Shown here piece after piece: positions 25,113 to 38,028 of a stretch of 64,000 nt of DNA. Made by a program: the position numbers and the translations under genes. Within the stretch, counting starts at the first letter, position 1. Each line of letters opens with the position of its first letter. The stretch covers positions 98,501-162,500 of the forward strand of contig JACATO010002140.1 of assembly GCA_018389105.1 (NCBI GenBank), given 5' to 3'. The notes under the pieces were generated by a model that worked only from the letters and a program-made list of their open reading frames with translations, did no database searches and was not told the origin of the DNA. Source of the DNA: Nautilus pompilius. Lineage: Eukaryota; Mollusca; Cephalopoda; Nautilida; Nautilidae.

Positions 25113-27722
25113 CTGTCAGCATCTAGATACAGCCAGCACAATATATCGAAGGAGATTTAGTTCTTTGTTTAATGTTTCTAAAATATAATTTAAGCTGATA
25201 GAGTTTTTTTTTTCTGAGAAAGGTTCCACCTCAACCTACCTTTGCATCGGTGCTGATGTTATTAAGTCAAGTTTCATTTATTTAGACATATTTTTGTACC
25301 TGCTTCTATATTGCCAGTTAAATTCATGCCCAAGTAAGTTTGATTTTTCTTTTCTAAACAAATATTCAAAGTACCGGATTAACCCTACATTATTAATTAG
25401 TTTCGCACAAACAACAAAAAACTACACCATTAAGGTGCGATTCATCAAAACTGACTCCTTTTTTAAAAATATAATGCGATCGTTCTTGTAAAAAAACAAA
25501 ACTTGTGTGCGTCGAGTTGGTATAACTTGATCATCCAAAAACTGCGAAATTCTGATTTCTTAGATGAAAAGCACCAAAAGGGGAGATAATTAATGCATTT
25601 TGCATCGTCTTTTGCATATGTGTGTGTACTACGGCCTCATTTTCTGCCACAACATAAAATGTCCGTTGTAGTGAAATTTCTTGAACGGTTTGATTTAGTC
25701 AACAGAAGGCAACAGCAGAAAATCATAGTGGTTTGCATGTACCCTTCCAGCACCGTCTAAAAGCACGTCTCTAACTACCGGAAGTTCAGTAGTAAATCGT
25801 GCAGGAAGGGACTACCCAAACTGATCAATAACAAAACAACAAAGCCTTTGTAGTTGAGGAGCGGGAACGTTGAATTAATATAACGTTTAAGATTGATGGT
25901 CGCTTGCACAAAATAAGAAAACGCTTAATTCCATTAAAGTGTTTAATAGTATTGTCACTTAAAATGCAACACTTTGATGAAGAACATGTGGTTCTTTTTC
26001 TATCCGTCACGCGTTATTCATCAGTTCAGAGGAAAATTTCTTTCTGAAGCAATGTTTATTGAGTTTTTGAAGTCCTGGTAGGAAAAAAGAAATAGCTGTA
26101 AATCAATATTTTGGGGTTGATAGAAAACAAAACACAAATAGATATTGAACTGTACTACTAAATAAGTTATTAGTACTCATAGAATATTTTAAGTATATTT
26201 TAGAAAGAGATAAATAGCATTTGATAAACTATCTTCGCGAGGCATTTAAATTTAGTTTATTATAACAAATACTAATGGCAGGTGGATGGCACGTGGAGAT
26301 ATCCCTTTAGATCTTTATGGACGTTATACAAGAACACGTTATTACGAAACTTTCTTTTGCTGATATTCTGTTGCAGCAACACCCATTTGATGTAATATCT
26401 TGTTTGCCTGCGTGGAAAACAGTTTGTATTTAATAAATATCTCCGGGTCCCTTAAGAAAAAACGTTGGGCGGTCCACCGAGTTCGAATCTAGGTCGGGAA
26501 ACGGCTCGATTTAGTGCAGTTTGCTGACATGCTCCCTTCTCACTCTTCTTCACCAGCTGACCGTGTAAGTTTCGTTAAGATAAAGATTAGCTGTAGAGTT
26601 AACTCGGTTCATGCAGTAGCGGATCTGCGAGTTACCCTCGACTCGTCGGCACTCAAGAGCTGCCATCCGGCGGTACCTAACTGGATCGCTTCGTCGCCAG
26701 CCCACACCTTCCCTCTTCTAGCTCACTGCTGTGGGACGTTCTTAGACCTCGGCAGTCGGGAAGACGGGCTTCAGCAAGGTGAGAGGGGGAGAAATCATCT
26801 TACTGACGCCAATTAGACCAGACAGTACCGTATTTACGACGCTCCTGACTGTTCTTCCGCATGATCTTCTCCTGAATAGTCCGTTTTTCATCCTCACTTC
26901 TATTTAGAAATTAAGGCGGTCGACTTCGGAGTGCATCTGCTGTTACTCCCCGCCTGTCCAGCTAAGTTGGTCTTTCTGGTCCCGAAGTAGAACGGTACAG
27001 TCGTGTGAACGAGAAGATACGTCAGCTAAGCATCATAGTACAGATCTCGTTTAACTTTTTACAGTAGATAAATTCGACATAAAGACTGTAGTTCATTGGT
27101 CTCCGAAGCCGTGGACTTTCATCTTTCTTTGAAAAGCCATGTTATCTCCTGACGCCCCCCCCGTCGAGAGCCTGCCAGATCTCTTGCTCAAGAAGACATT
27201 ATAGTTATTTAGCTTTAGCTAACTACACAAGGGTTGTAAAGAAAAAAATTCTGGTTTAGTACAATTATGAGCTCGGAACTAAACATCCTCCTTAATGTAG
27301 CAATTATTGTGGAGATTCAAATAAATCGTAGTATATAATCACTGCGCTGTACTAAAGACGCAGTTTACATGCACCGATTTAACAGAAAGAGATAAATAAT
27401 AGTGCAAATCCGAAGCAAAGGCTTACACGGTGGTGAGATAATTATATTTAAACAACAAACGACGGAATTACTTTGGACGATGCGATAAATTTGGCCGACT
27501 AGCAACAAGGCATCGACCAAGTTCTCAAAAAAAAACAGAAACGTCAATCCTGTTTCCAACGACGGGAGCAGTTTGATATTTCAGATTAGCATATGCTGAC
27601 CCTGCCGCAATAACATGATTACCCACACAGATAATGAAAACACCCGTGCTACACAGATGACAGTGCGCTCAAGCTATAAATAGCGTCATCCTCGAGACAA
27701 TAGAGCTGCAAGGATGATAAAG
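25113..27722. other. Non-coding stretch around the SINE at 26.5 kb
   Basis: Apart from the SINE-like region listed separately and a GGGGAGATAA motif at 25580, I see nothing assignable. The open frames at 25294-25491, 25825-26010 and 27365-27559 have no domains. Confidence 0.5.
26466..26760 (+). repeat. tRNA-derived SINE-like element
   Basis: A GGGCGGTCCACCGAGTTCGAATCTAGGTCGG head contains a B box (GAGTTCGAATCTAGG). A CACCAGCTGACCGTGT segment in the body resembles the copy at 2.3 kb. The far part, 26678-26752, aligns with 12145-12232. A 100-codon open frame (26514-26816) lies across the element and is a by-product, not a gene. The A box is poorly preserved. Confidence 0.5.
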
Positions 27723-28510
27723 ATGCCTCGAGTGAATGGAAAGTCAGGCTGTAGTCAAAGTGAGAGGCAAATAGAGCGGAATCTTGGACTCGAAAATGAA
27801 GCATTGCACGGCATCATTATTACTTTTTGTCAGAAAAGTGGAAGAGCGATGATTTATGAACCAGGTCGACCATTAATGATTAAAAAATAAACCCAAACAT
27901 TATATCTGTCTTGCTTGTCAGCTGAATTCCAGTTCACGAACGAGGCTTGTGGACATCTCTAATACTGTAAATGTTTGATGGTGTAAAGCTGAACGTTATT
28001 GGCGTAAATTAAGTCATAATGAGCACGTGACTCGGCAACCCCTCTCCGATTGCGGATGTATTGACGAGAAATTATACAGAAAGCTATGACATCTATACGT
28101 CTTTTCTATACTCCGACGAGTCTCAGATTCATACTTCACAACAAATGGATGAACATGAGCTTGGGAAAACGCCAGTCAAGCATTTCGGGCTTTGCTTGTG
28201 ACCTAGTGTTCAGCATGGTGGCTGTACTGTAGCGATGTGGCCAGTGGTTTGGCCTGGTGCAAAGACTGATCGTTGTTCTTCGATGTAACGTCGAAATCCT
28301 GTTCCATTAATATCCATTCTCGATGATCAACTTAAGCCACTTTTCGAAAAGCCATTTCGAAGTTCAAGACAACATTTGTTTCGAGACGTTTGAGGTACTT
28401 GACCAAAATTATTATGCCACATAAAGACAAAAAATGGGGATGTAGGATTTTATCTGGTACCTAGAACCACTACATGAATCCTTCTGAACGCAATTGCGAA
28501 TACCTTTATT
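27723..28510 (+). pseudogene. Heavily decayed Tc1-like transposase
   Basis: Scattered fragments in different frames appear in the order expected of a Tc1-family DDE transposase. First comes an ATG with a basic start (27723). Near 28030 an ARDSATPLRLRMY stretch resembles the linker before the catalytic core. YSDESQ at 28109-28126 matches the FSDESRF motif holding the first catalytic Asp. GAKTDR follows at about 28256. LDDQLKP near 28319 resembles QDNARPH with the second Asp, and NPSERNCEYL at 28477-28506 resembles NPIEHLWD with the catalytic Glu. Spacings are altered and stops are frequent, so it is inactive and old. I saw no terminal repeats. The identification rests on remembered motifs, not an alignment. 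Confidence 0.55.
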
Positions 28511-28742
28511 TCCCAATACGAAAAAAAAAGGTTTCCTCCCATATCTTAGTCAGATCTAAAGGAAAAATTCTCTAAATTTTATAAAAATCTGGACCATGTT
28601 ATCACAAATTCTCATTGCATCCACAAAACGTTTGGTAGCCGTCTATGAGGCACGTGACACAGATTCTATAGCTTGTTTTCTGCCATTTTGCATGACTGTC
28701 ACGTGGAAATATGTACAACAATAAAGCTACACTTCAAGATTG

Positions 28743-28812
<70 letters not shown>

Positions 28813-28850
28813 TCTCTCTCTCTCTCTGTCTATTCTCTCTCTCTCTCTCT
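28743..28850. repeat. (CT)n microsatellite
   Basis: About 108 bases of CT with several phase slips and a GTCTATT interruption near 28828. It inflates a Leu/Ser-rich plus-strand frame that I do not regard as coding. Confidence 0.95.
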
Positions 28851-31118
28851 TCTTGCATGAGCTCTGCGTATATTTGCAGATTTTTCTGCCACTGTTTGAC
28901 TGGATGAAGATTATTTCAGAAGCACCAGTTTGGCGACGTTTATACGATTAGCATATAGCCCAGAATTGCTTCTCCTAATCATTATACTAGAAATGTCGTA
29001 TTGCTTGTACTTCATAAATCACTTTACTCTCTAATTTTGAAGGCACTCCATTAGAGAAAGCTAAGGGTAATGAATAAAAGAATTATTAGGGCTTCATTTA
29101 ATTGTAATGCCTTCTTAGTCAATTTTATGGAAGTATAAGAAGTCAGTGGAAATCGCACAATAGTGTTTTCTGGAATATTTGATTTAAGGGATGATTACGC
29201 CCCGACCGCATTTAATCTAGTTAAATGGTGCAAAATTTTCTTTTTTTCCCCTTGCTTGGTCTGCTTATTTGTACACAGAATTTTAATTTATATCCAAATT
29301 ATCCTGGTCGTCATAATAATGAAGCGTATTTTAATGAGAAAGGAAAAAAAGAGTAGAAATGTAAACCTTTCAGATAAAAAAAAAATCAAAGTAAGAAGCA
29401 ACCCATTTATTGCTGGCATTTAAAGGCCTAATATCTGCGGCGCTCTATTTCCGGCTTTCTGTAACTTTTAGAGGAAATTGGTGGTTTCGAATGAAAAGAA
29501 ATCTTGTGGTTGCAAACATTCCGTAGTGAGTGCTCGGAGCACTTCCTCTGATGTTTGAAGTGGGGGTTCATTTCTGAAGGATGGCTGATCACACAGCAAT
29601 TACCATCAGTTACGTGTCCCCACCTCTTTCTAGTGGAGCAGCTTTTATTTAAAGGTAACTTTGTTCCATAGGTTTGGTTTCTTTTATGTACTCTCCATCC
29701 CCCCTCTTTTTTTTTGCATAATAATTTATCCTATTTTTTCAAAATTTAAACTTTGTAGTTTTGACATGTTATTTGAAATTTACCTGCCATCTATTAACAA
29801 GTATTTAATTCAGCAATTTAACTGTAAAACTTTAGAATCTTGAAGTAATCAATTAAAACTGTTCAATTCATTTTTAAACCGTTAGTCACTGAAACCGGAA
29901 ATCTAATTTAAGGAAAGCATTTCTTAAATTATTTAAATCCCCAGTTCTTGAGATTAATAGGTTCCTTTTCTTACAGAATATGCCTACTTTATTTTGAATG
30001 TTAAATAATATCATTGGAAATGCTTTATTTTTATTATGCTACTTTATTTTCGATGGTTTCTTGTTTCAGAAGTCGTATTTGGTAAATTAACTACTAATTG
30101 CGCCCATGTTTTCTTGATTCTAATTATTATCCCATAATTTAATGAAAATATATACTTATTACTATTTTTCGTTGTTTCTGATCGTATATTATATATCATG
30201 CATGGTTCATTGGTTTTTATTGTGTTTATACAGACACACGCATGTGTGATTAATCGGTGTCGTGGCAACACGAGCAGCAAGCGCATTTTGGCATCATTTA
30301 GCCACCGACCAGACAGCAGAAAAACGCAATGGCTTTAGAAAACCGTCTGTCGACATGTGTTTTTAAATACCATTATTTTAATCATGTACAGCAAACATAG
30401 GGGTTCAAGAAAATCTTTAGTCAAACGAATGTCAAATAAAGGTAGGAAAACGACCGTTTCCGCCATTCTGAACAACTTGCTAATAAACTTGTCAAGAAAA
30501 GATTACACTTCAGCCACATTTACTCCATATCAGAGACAGAAGATAGCAAATGTTATCAACCACGTGAGGATCGCTTGTTCGTTATTTACGACGGCAGTAG
30601 AGAACAAATCAAAATGAATTTCCGACAATCTGTTATTAGCAATAAAATTTCTGAAGAATATCGTTTACACCATATAAAGTATTTTATTGTCTGGAATATT
30701 TAAAATCCAGTCTCATTGGTGTTAATATGTTCTTAGTCCTGTCGAAATTCTGTTATATTTTGAATGTAGGGCAGAAACTTATTCAGTCGTTATTTAGTAT
30801 ATAACGGTTTCATAAGGAACTAAAAACAAAAACTATATGCATTGAATTTACATGCTCTGCGGTAGCCGTCTGTTTCCTTAGTCGGTCATCTAAATGACGT
30901 AGAGTTATCCTTTCATTCATTTGCGCTTAACGATTTTATTTTTAAAAAACTTCAAAGAGCTTGTAATACTCGAATGTAAGTGACCCGTATTCTGCCTGTG
31001 TTGCCACTTTAATGAGGATAATCATCTAATAACGCAACGTACCAAGAGAAAATGGGCGAGAAGCTGAAAATATGCAAGTCATTTAAAAAGTTAGCCCCAT
31101 CCATAGCATTGCTAAAAG
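28851..31118. other. AT-rich non-coding stretch
   Basis: No gene or transposon was recognised. A basic 86-codon frame at 30357-30617 has no domain I know. A near-palindrome AGTGCTCGGAGCACTT occurs near 29528. Confidence 0.5.
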
Positions 31119-31460
31119 ATGGGGACAGCCAAAGATTGGTTAGCACTGGCGGATATGGTTCGAAAATTGGTATTCACTCAGATATAAGGCATAACAGATC
31201 TGAGACCTGACGTCGTCGTCTGGTCAGAGACGAAAAGGCAGGTTTTGTTAATCGAGTTAACACTGCCTCAGGAAACAGAAGAGAAGCAATAGGAAAGATA
31301 GGTAATAAACAAAGTAGGAACATTTGGGCCAAGAAAACAAGATGGAAGGATGCGAAGTGTATTTTCTTATCAGTAGAAGTAGGGTGCAAGAAGACGACTG
31401 TGAAGATCGGTTGCAAAGGTACGCAAAAATGTCTCTATGGGCATAAAGGTGCAATGGCTT
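31119..31460 (+). pseudogene. Decayed LINE-type C-terminal fragment with a PD-(D/E)xK-like region
   Basis: One frame reads GTAKDWLALADMVRKLVF, a stop, then from 31197 DLRPDVVVWSETKRQ and VLLIELTLPQET. A shifted frame resumes with KTRWKDAKCIFLSVEVGC near 31340. The pattern W-x4-D-x2-x-LVF, then LRPD-x-V-x-WSE, then V-LLELT-P-E, then GW-x-R-C-x-PVEVGC recurs in many uncharacterised fish and invertebrate predicted proteins, usually at the end of reverse-transcriptase-bearing reading frames. The RPD...ELT spacing is compatible with a PD-(D/E)xK nuclease fold. At least two stops and one frameshift are present, so it is a fossil. The reverse transcriptase itself is not visible upstream. The family assignment is from memory. 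Confidence 0.6.
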
Positions 31461-34400
31461 AGAGGGTCGTACACGGAGAGGATAACGTAGCTAAGCTGAT
31501 AGACCGGAAGATACTTTATAATGCCCACTACCTGAGGATCCACTAAATGACACGCTGAAGCAACAACGATGGATGGAAAATAGTTGAGGAGTAAGCCCAT
31601 CAGAAGCACCAGCATTTGTCTTTTAAGACTATCAGATTTTTATCGTTTTTAAAAAAATTCTTGCTTCCGTTAGTAATTTTGATTTAAAATTACACTCTGT
31701 ACTGCACGGTTAGCTACTAACGCGCTGTGCGTATTGTGCGACATGGAGGCTTTGAGTCGTTTCTCCTTTCGTTAATAACACCCGTACCTTACTTTAATAG
31801 CAGAAGACAGACGTTGACCAGCCACACCTATCGATTTTTTTTTCCTTTCCCCCCCCGCAGGTTTAAAGCACGAGAAAGCAAACTTTGCGCAAACTAATTC
31901 ATCTAACAAAACCCGAGGGATCTGCCTTCTAACAAAATACTAAAACTTTAAATGGCAAATTTAAAACAAAAAAAAAAGTAATAACAACGAGAGCCGAAGA
32001 GCCGCTAAAGGCACCGCGGAAGTTCGTTTTGTAAGAATTCGCGAGCTAAAAACAGAAATTAGCAAATACGATCTCTTGTCTCCTACAGCTATTTGTCTCT
32101 GGTTGTTGTTACGCGGATTCCAGCTCAGAACAAAAACAGAAACAATTTTTTTATTGTTTTCTGTAATTTTCCATGGATTATTCCTCCAGCTAACATTTAA
32201 GCCAGCATACTTAGTTTTGACTTGATTGCGGGACAGGATAATGTATGAAAAGTGAAGTTTTCGTGTAAGAAAGGCGCAGTTAAAACAAAATATACGGTGC
32301 TATTATCAAAAGCATTTAAAAATTGACATTTAGGTTTTAGCATATCTTCACAAGTTTTCTTTAATAATTTATTTGCTTTGGTTAATTATACATGAGAGTT
32401 TTAAAAATGCTAGTTAAGCGGGTTTGATTAATAATTAGTTATTGTTACGCTGATTTTAGTGCATCTTGGCACAACCAATAGCAAGAGGTCCGGCACAGCA
32501 TACGGGCAAGGAAATAGGGTGCGTCTCATTGAGAAGATTGGCCGATGATACACAGGTGCCATCAAATTTGGCCACCTTAATTACACAGACCTAGTAGGAT
32601 TCTTCGGATTTGCAGTCACGCAAGGAGATGAGAGAGGGGTAGCTCATGTCACTTAGATTTAAAAAATGGTCATTTCACTAGTCGTGAAAGATGGTGGATC
32701 ATATAAATATGATGAAAAAATTATCCCCTTTTTTTGCCTTTTGGTTCCTCATTGAACACATTTCGTCCAGTGCGGAAAACAAAATGGATTAGGATTCAAT
32801 CGATGCCATTTTTCACTCCGCTAAATGCATTCCAAACCTATCGGAAATATACTAAGGACGCCACTATGACAAGCTGTCACGCTACGCTAACGAGCCGATA
32901 AGACATTTGTGTAAATCAAAGGCAGCAACTTGGATTTACAGAATTAGTAGCCAAAGGTTTTATGCAGTGCTACGCATTCATCGAAATGTCCAACTTTTAT
33001 TGATCGACCTAATTATGAACAAGTTGGTAGTTATGACAATAGTAGTATGTCAGCATGTCTCATGCCTGTTTTTTCTAAACTTCCGTTGGAATAAAACATG
33101 CTTGGCATACCATTGACGAAACTTGATTCCATGCAGATTAATACAGAAAGACGTCCAGAAACGTCTGGCTTCAACTGTAAAATAATAAAAACTTAATACG
33201 AAAAAAATTGTTTTACATGTTACTAAGATTAAATTCGGATAAAGCTTTTGTGGGCATTAAAAAGTCTGACGCTTCATTGTTTCTAACGTCAACTTCCATC
33301 GCGCCATTACCAGAGCTAAATAAAAACCGTCTCGGAGACAAGTAAGGCATATTTTCCTTCTTTCGTAGTCATAAGGTTTTAGTCAGTTAGGAATGTACAT
33401 CTAAAACACCAAATGGTCTTGTGGCTCAGATCAAAACAGCGGTTTGTTTGTCTGTAGCCGATTTACGTATGTTCAAATTCGCCAAGGAGACAACGATGCG
33501 GTTGATTGTGGGGAAAGCGTCGCGGGGGATCCCACACTTTCACTCACGACAAATCGACATCTCTCCAAAATACTAGCCGTCTGATTTATTCCTGCATGGT
33601 TATTACGAATAGAATTTTACCGCGAACGGACCCGCCATCGTTAAAGATCGGGTGGCGTGGTGGGGGTCGGGACAGGATATGAACATTAAGCAGAAGATTC
33701 GTGTACTTATTTTTAAGAGCAGACTGAGCAAGTTAAAGGTTTCCAGAAACCTCCTCTTTTCTTCTGAGACTCGCAAAAATTGTGCTTTTATCAGAACTGA
33801 TCCATTTTGGCTGTTTTTCTCAGGTCTTGACTGGTTCATTTTTTCCTGATTTATCGGTTGATGTCGAGTCAAGACGTTGGAGCCGCATTTTGTAGCATTT
33901 CTGACATGGCGTCGATTTGTCGGGTATGTGGTCTTTTAGCATTTCCTCATGGCGCCTGCCGAAACCTTATCCTCGGCTCTCCATTAGCGTGAAATGCATA
34001 GCTTGGCGTTTGAGCAATTCGATTTTTCCGCCCCCAAAAACTCCTGACAGTTTGTTAATATGACAGCCACATGAATGCCGTATTAATCTTTTCGGATAAC
34101 TCGTTTTCTCAAGATCTGAGCAAAAGTTGTTCCCGTCTTAATTCCTTTTCCGCCAATAAACAAGCCGATAAACCGTTTCTTTACTTCAAATCTGTGAAGC
34201 TCTAACTCGTTTAGGCTTGACAAGAAATGAAATCACTCCAAGAAGCAGGAAAACTTGGAAATATATCTCGGCAACTTAAATTTACTTTAAAAAAAAAAAA
34301 TCAAATTGAAGTAAATACTGATTTTTGTAAACAAAATATTGCAAATTATATATTTTATGAACTTTACAATAAATTCCAAATTTGACAGTTTCAGAGAATT

Positions 34401-35489
34401 AACAGGATTTCATCATTAATGATCGATACACACAACCGAAAGGCTATCATTTTGTGGTAATTATAAGACATTAAATATGAATGACAGTAAAAGTCAGGTA
34501 AATTTCAAATAAAAATCGTATAATATTTTGTTTACGTCAGTTATTAAAGATGAAACAGTAAATTTTTTCCTGGAGTAACATTCAAAATTTACTGCGCTAA
34601 ACTTTATTTAATTACCAATGTATTTATTTCTCAGTTTGTATTTTCACAACTTATTCAAATTCTCTTGTTGACTTTTACTTTAAAAAATAGGAAAAAAACA
34701 AAAACATTGCCTTGAAAACTCGCCGCTTCGCGTCTAGAAATTCTGCGACTTATGTGGGGAAGTGTATCAGCTCGTTCCTTCATAATGAAATATCGCCACC
34801 ATCCCCTTCCTCTCATTTGCGTGCACGGTTGGGGAAACAGCTGTGATGCACAAGTTCGGGCACTCCAGTCATGCTTGTTGATAATACATCGTTCGCATTC
34901 ATGTAAGGAATAAGTAGAGGGCTGACCGGTAAAAAAAAAAAGAACAAAATTATAATTTGCTTCAGTTACCTCAAAAATGTACGTGTGTAATTTACCGCGA
35001 GATGTTACTGCTTAGCCGTTTAGTCTCCAATTTAGGTACTTAGAGACATAAATGAGCCTCGATTCTCGTCCAACCAGTTGCTTCCCTTGGCTTGTACTCT
35101 CTGGGTTAGAAAACAAGTTTTAGGCGCCCCGCTTGCAGCTGTGATTACCTCGATGTGCACGCACTAACGGAATAAAGTGGCGGGCCGCTGCCGTTGATGA
35201 GGTTGTTTCTGAAAACCAGTGATGCGGAATATCGCATCTTCGAGAATTGTGATAAACTCTCTGGCGTTAATGTCTCCCGAACTAGAAACTCGCGTTAGGT
35301 CGTGCTCCGCTGTCGTAACGTATATTTAAAAGAATTATAGTAGGTTTGCTTTCACTTTAAAAAAAATTAATTGTTTAAAATCCTTGCTTTTTAATATTCA
35401 CTATTAATGAAAAAGGAAAGAACCGTGAAGTCAATTCAGACTAACGATTATTCCTTATAATAAAATACGGAAATAAATTGGTCATTAAA
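31461..35489. other. AT-rich non-coding stretch
   Basis: No gene was recognised. A weak SINE-like B box (TTCAAATTC near 33475) is too degenerate to call. The overlapping opposite-strand frames at 33603-33872 have no domains. 34730-35300 is less AT-rich but unassigned. Confidence 0.5.
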
Positions 35490-35715
35490 ATGAAAACAGC
35501 AACAGTAGCAACAGAGACAATAAGACAACAGTAACAACAACAATAATAACAATAGCAGCGACAAGTGTTAAAATAATAACAAGAATGGTAAAAAAAGTAA
35601 CAAGGAAACTAAACATGAACAACTGTAAAATAATAACAACAATAACAATAATGATTAAAACAACAAAACATTAATAATAAAACTCCAAAACAACAATAAG
35701 AACAATACAGACTAA
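35490..35715. repeat. Cryptically simple CAA/TAA-rich tract
   Basis: Interrupted ACA, ACAATA and AATAAC units cover about 225 bases with no pure core longer than a few units, consistent with a decayed trinucleotide microsatellite. Confidence 0.75.
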
Positions 35716-35783
35716 TACATTTATTAACAACTACGATCAGATGATCAGATATTGGAAAATCTAAGAACATTTGTTATCTGTCA

Positions 35784-35810
35784 CAGAGAGAGAGAGAGAG
35801 AGAGAGAGAG
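35784..35810. repeat. (GA)n microsatellite
   Basis: Twenty-seven bases of pure AG/GA repeat just before the dispersed repeat copy at 35821-36020. Confidence 0.9.
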
Positions 35811-35820
35811 TGATTAAAAG

Positions 35821-36020
35821 ACCAACAAACGTTTCTTGTTAAATAATCATCTCTTTTGTACGTAACTGTGAGTTAAAATGCAATGTAGTTGAGCATGTGA
35901 AGCTTGTTTTACACAATTTCAGTATCGATGTTACTGTGTACTCCCAACAAATGTGCCTGTATTGAAGAGGTAAAGTATGCCACCAGTTTTTATTTTTTAG
36001 CCCGAATAATCAGTTAGCAA
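35821..36020. repeat. Diverged duplicated segment, copy A
   Basis: About 200 bp aligns in the same orientation with 39421-39625. Shared landmarks, in order, are TTTCTTG, GTGAGT-AAAA, GTAGTTG, ACACAATTT-AG-ATC, GT-TACT, CAAATGTGC-TGTAT, AAAG-ATGC-ACCAGTTTT, and GAATAATCA-TTA-CAAG. I judge the copies roughly two-thirds identical. It could be an unclassified dispersed repeat or an old 3.6-kb-spaced local duplication. No coding potential. Confidence 0.6.
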
Positions 36021-36939
36021 GTTTAAAAGTGATAATTTATTCGTGGAGTCTGCTTGCACTAATTTATCTAATTATTGTTATTTTTTTTTCCTTTTAAGCA
36101 TTTAAATTATCAGCGCATCGTCAACACCTGACTTTCTGCTCTGCTTTAATCTAAACTGCATAAGAGACGTAACACTCCATTGTCTTGTGAGTATCTGCTT
36201 GCTGTACACATCTCTGGCTTATCAGTTTATTCCTGATTTGGTTAGGCAAATGCATCATCTTTCAGGATAATGACGCCATTTTTGAAAGCGAAACTCTTTG
36301 CCTAAATGATTTCTGAGTATAAATGAGATCTTTTGATATTTATATTTCATTAGACTACAGTAGTTAGTTTAGGCGGTTATTAGTAATTACGGTAAGTGAG
36401 CGGCCAGAGAGATGGCCAACAATGCGATTTTATATCGATTTATAATATCGTACCCGTTCATTACACATTCCAGAAACTTATTTATTCCACTCGCAGAAAT
36501 TACATCACTAAAATAATATTTACATATATCCAACCAGGCTGGACCTGTTATTACGAGTCTTAACTGTAGATATCTAAGAACATTATCTTCTCTGCCAACA
36601 TGCTTAAAATCCCTAATTATATATATCGGCTATGACTATGTTTGGAGGTTATTTATATATATATTTTTTTAAAATTTAAACCCTTGTAAAAAATTATTAT
36701 TTAAATATGAAAACATTCTGAGGGAGCTCCGAAAATTCTACAGATGATTACTTGCTTGCGCAACAAACCGGGAAGAAGGAAACGGCTTATATCAGTGGTG
36801 ATAGTTTTTTCAAGATGCAGTCTGCGATAGGAGAGCGCCACCTGAACGAGTCTGCCCAAACATTCGCGATGATGAGTGTGAGCGGCTTATAGGCAGGCAA
36901 CGAAAAACACACAAAAAAAATTTACCCTTTAGTCTGCGC

Positions 36940-36941
<2 letters not shown>

Positions 36942-36977
<36 letters not shown>
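36942..36977. repeat. (GA)n microsatellite
   Basis: Thirty-six bases of pure GA repeat. Confidence 0.95.
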
Positions 36978-36978
<1 letters not shown>

Positions 36979-37118
36979 AATTGTTAACTTACGTCAAGCA
37001 AATGTAACTTCTTGGAAATTCTTTACCTCCGTCCCCTCAAAACCTTTTTTTTTTTCTTTTGCAAAAAATGTGCACCAGAAAAGCAACTCATCTTTAATAC
37101 ATGCTCGATCTATCAAAC

Positions 37119-37132
37119 GGGGGGGGGGGGGG
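37119..37132. repeat. Poly-G run
   Basis: Fourteen consecutive G residues. A run this long is prone to replication slippage and assembly length error, so the exact count should not be trusted. Confidence 0.9.
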
Positions 37133-38028
37133 TTTCTTTCTCTTCCTGCTGTGCTAATTATTCTTTTCCTGTTATGTAATGGAAATCTTCGTTTTGTCAC
37201 CTCGTAGCAAACTGAAATAAATCATTTCTGTTTTGTTGAAGAACATTACCAGCTGATCCTTTGGTTTGCGATAATTTCTATCAGATCTCCCTCAATGCTG
37301 TAGCGTTGACACTCACCGCCGGCAACTTTACCGGTTAGCAGTAAACCTTGGTCGAGAAACACTTTAATAATGAGATACATATTCATAATTATGGATGATT
37401 ACAGCGCTGCCTGTTTTCTAACGGCTTTCTTAACATTCTTTATCATGTATCAGCGTTGGTTCATTTTTACCGCTTTTTATTAAAGAGTTCTTTTGTTACA
37501 AGCTAATGTTAGAGAGCAAAGGGGGAGCTTTTTGATGCTGATGGCTTTCCGAATTGGAATAATACAGTAAAATATGACATCCGAGCTGTTTATATTGTAA
37601 CTAGTTTGAGAAGTAACAGTGTTTAAAATGAGTATTTTAATCGATTTCACAGAATAAAGAACAAAATTTAAGTAGGTACATCTGTGTTCACCCGATTTAT
37701 GCTGTGTTTCAATGTTACGGATATGAGTTATCTACCCTTTATTTCCATTTTCACTACTACAGAATTAAAACAATATTGCTGAATATCCGTTTGAGGCTCA
37801 CTTTTAGAGATCTCAGGTTCAGAAAGTGATTGAATGGCGCTTTCTCTAAGTAGCACTAGAAAATGTATTGAATATAGGCTAAAAGAAACCTCAAACCTTC
37901 TACTTTTATTTCAGCAGGTTGTCAAAGTGGTCCGTACATGTAACATTGGTCATATATTTTTAGGGGCCCTATTTTCATTACAGGCCTGTTCATTCTCTGT
38001 TGAAAACCAAACGTAAGAACACTAATCC

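Larger units (their letters stand above)
36021..38028. other. AT-rich non-coding stretch
   Basis: It contains a GA microsatellite (36942-36977) and a 14-base G run (37119-37132). The 88-codon frame at 36941 begins inside the microsatellite and is not considered real. Confidence 0.5.

Noticed and set aside
28673-28951. 92-codon Ser/Leu-rich frame
   Set aside because: Produced by the CT microsatellite at 28743-28850.
33416-33560. SINE-like head with TTCAAATTC
   Set aside because: The B box is too degenerate and no body or tail matches the other copies.
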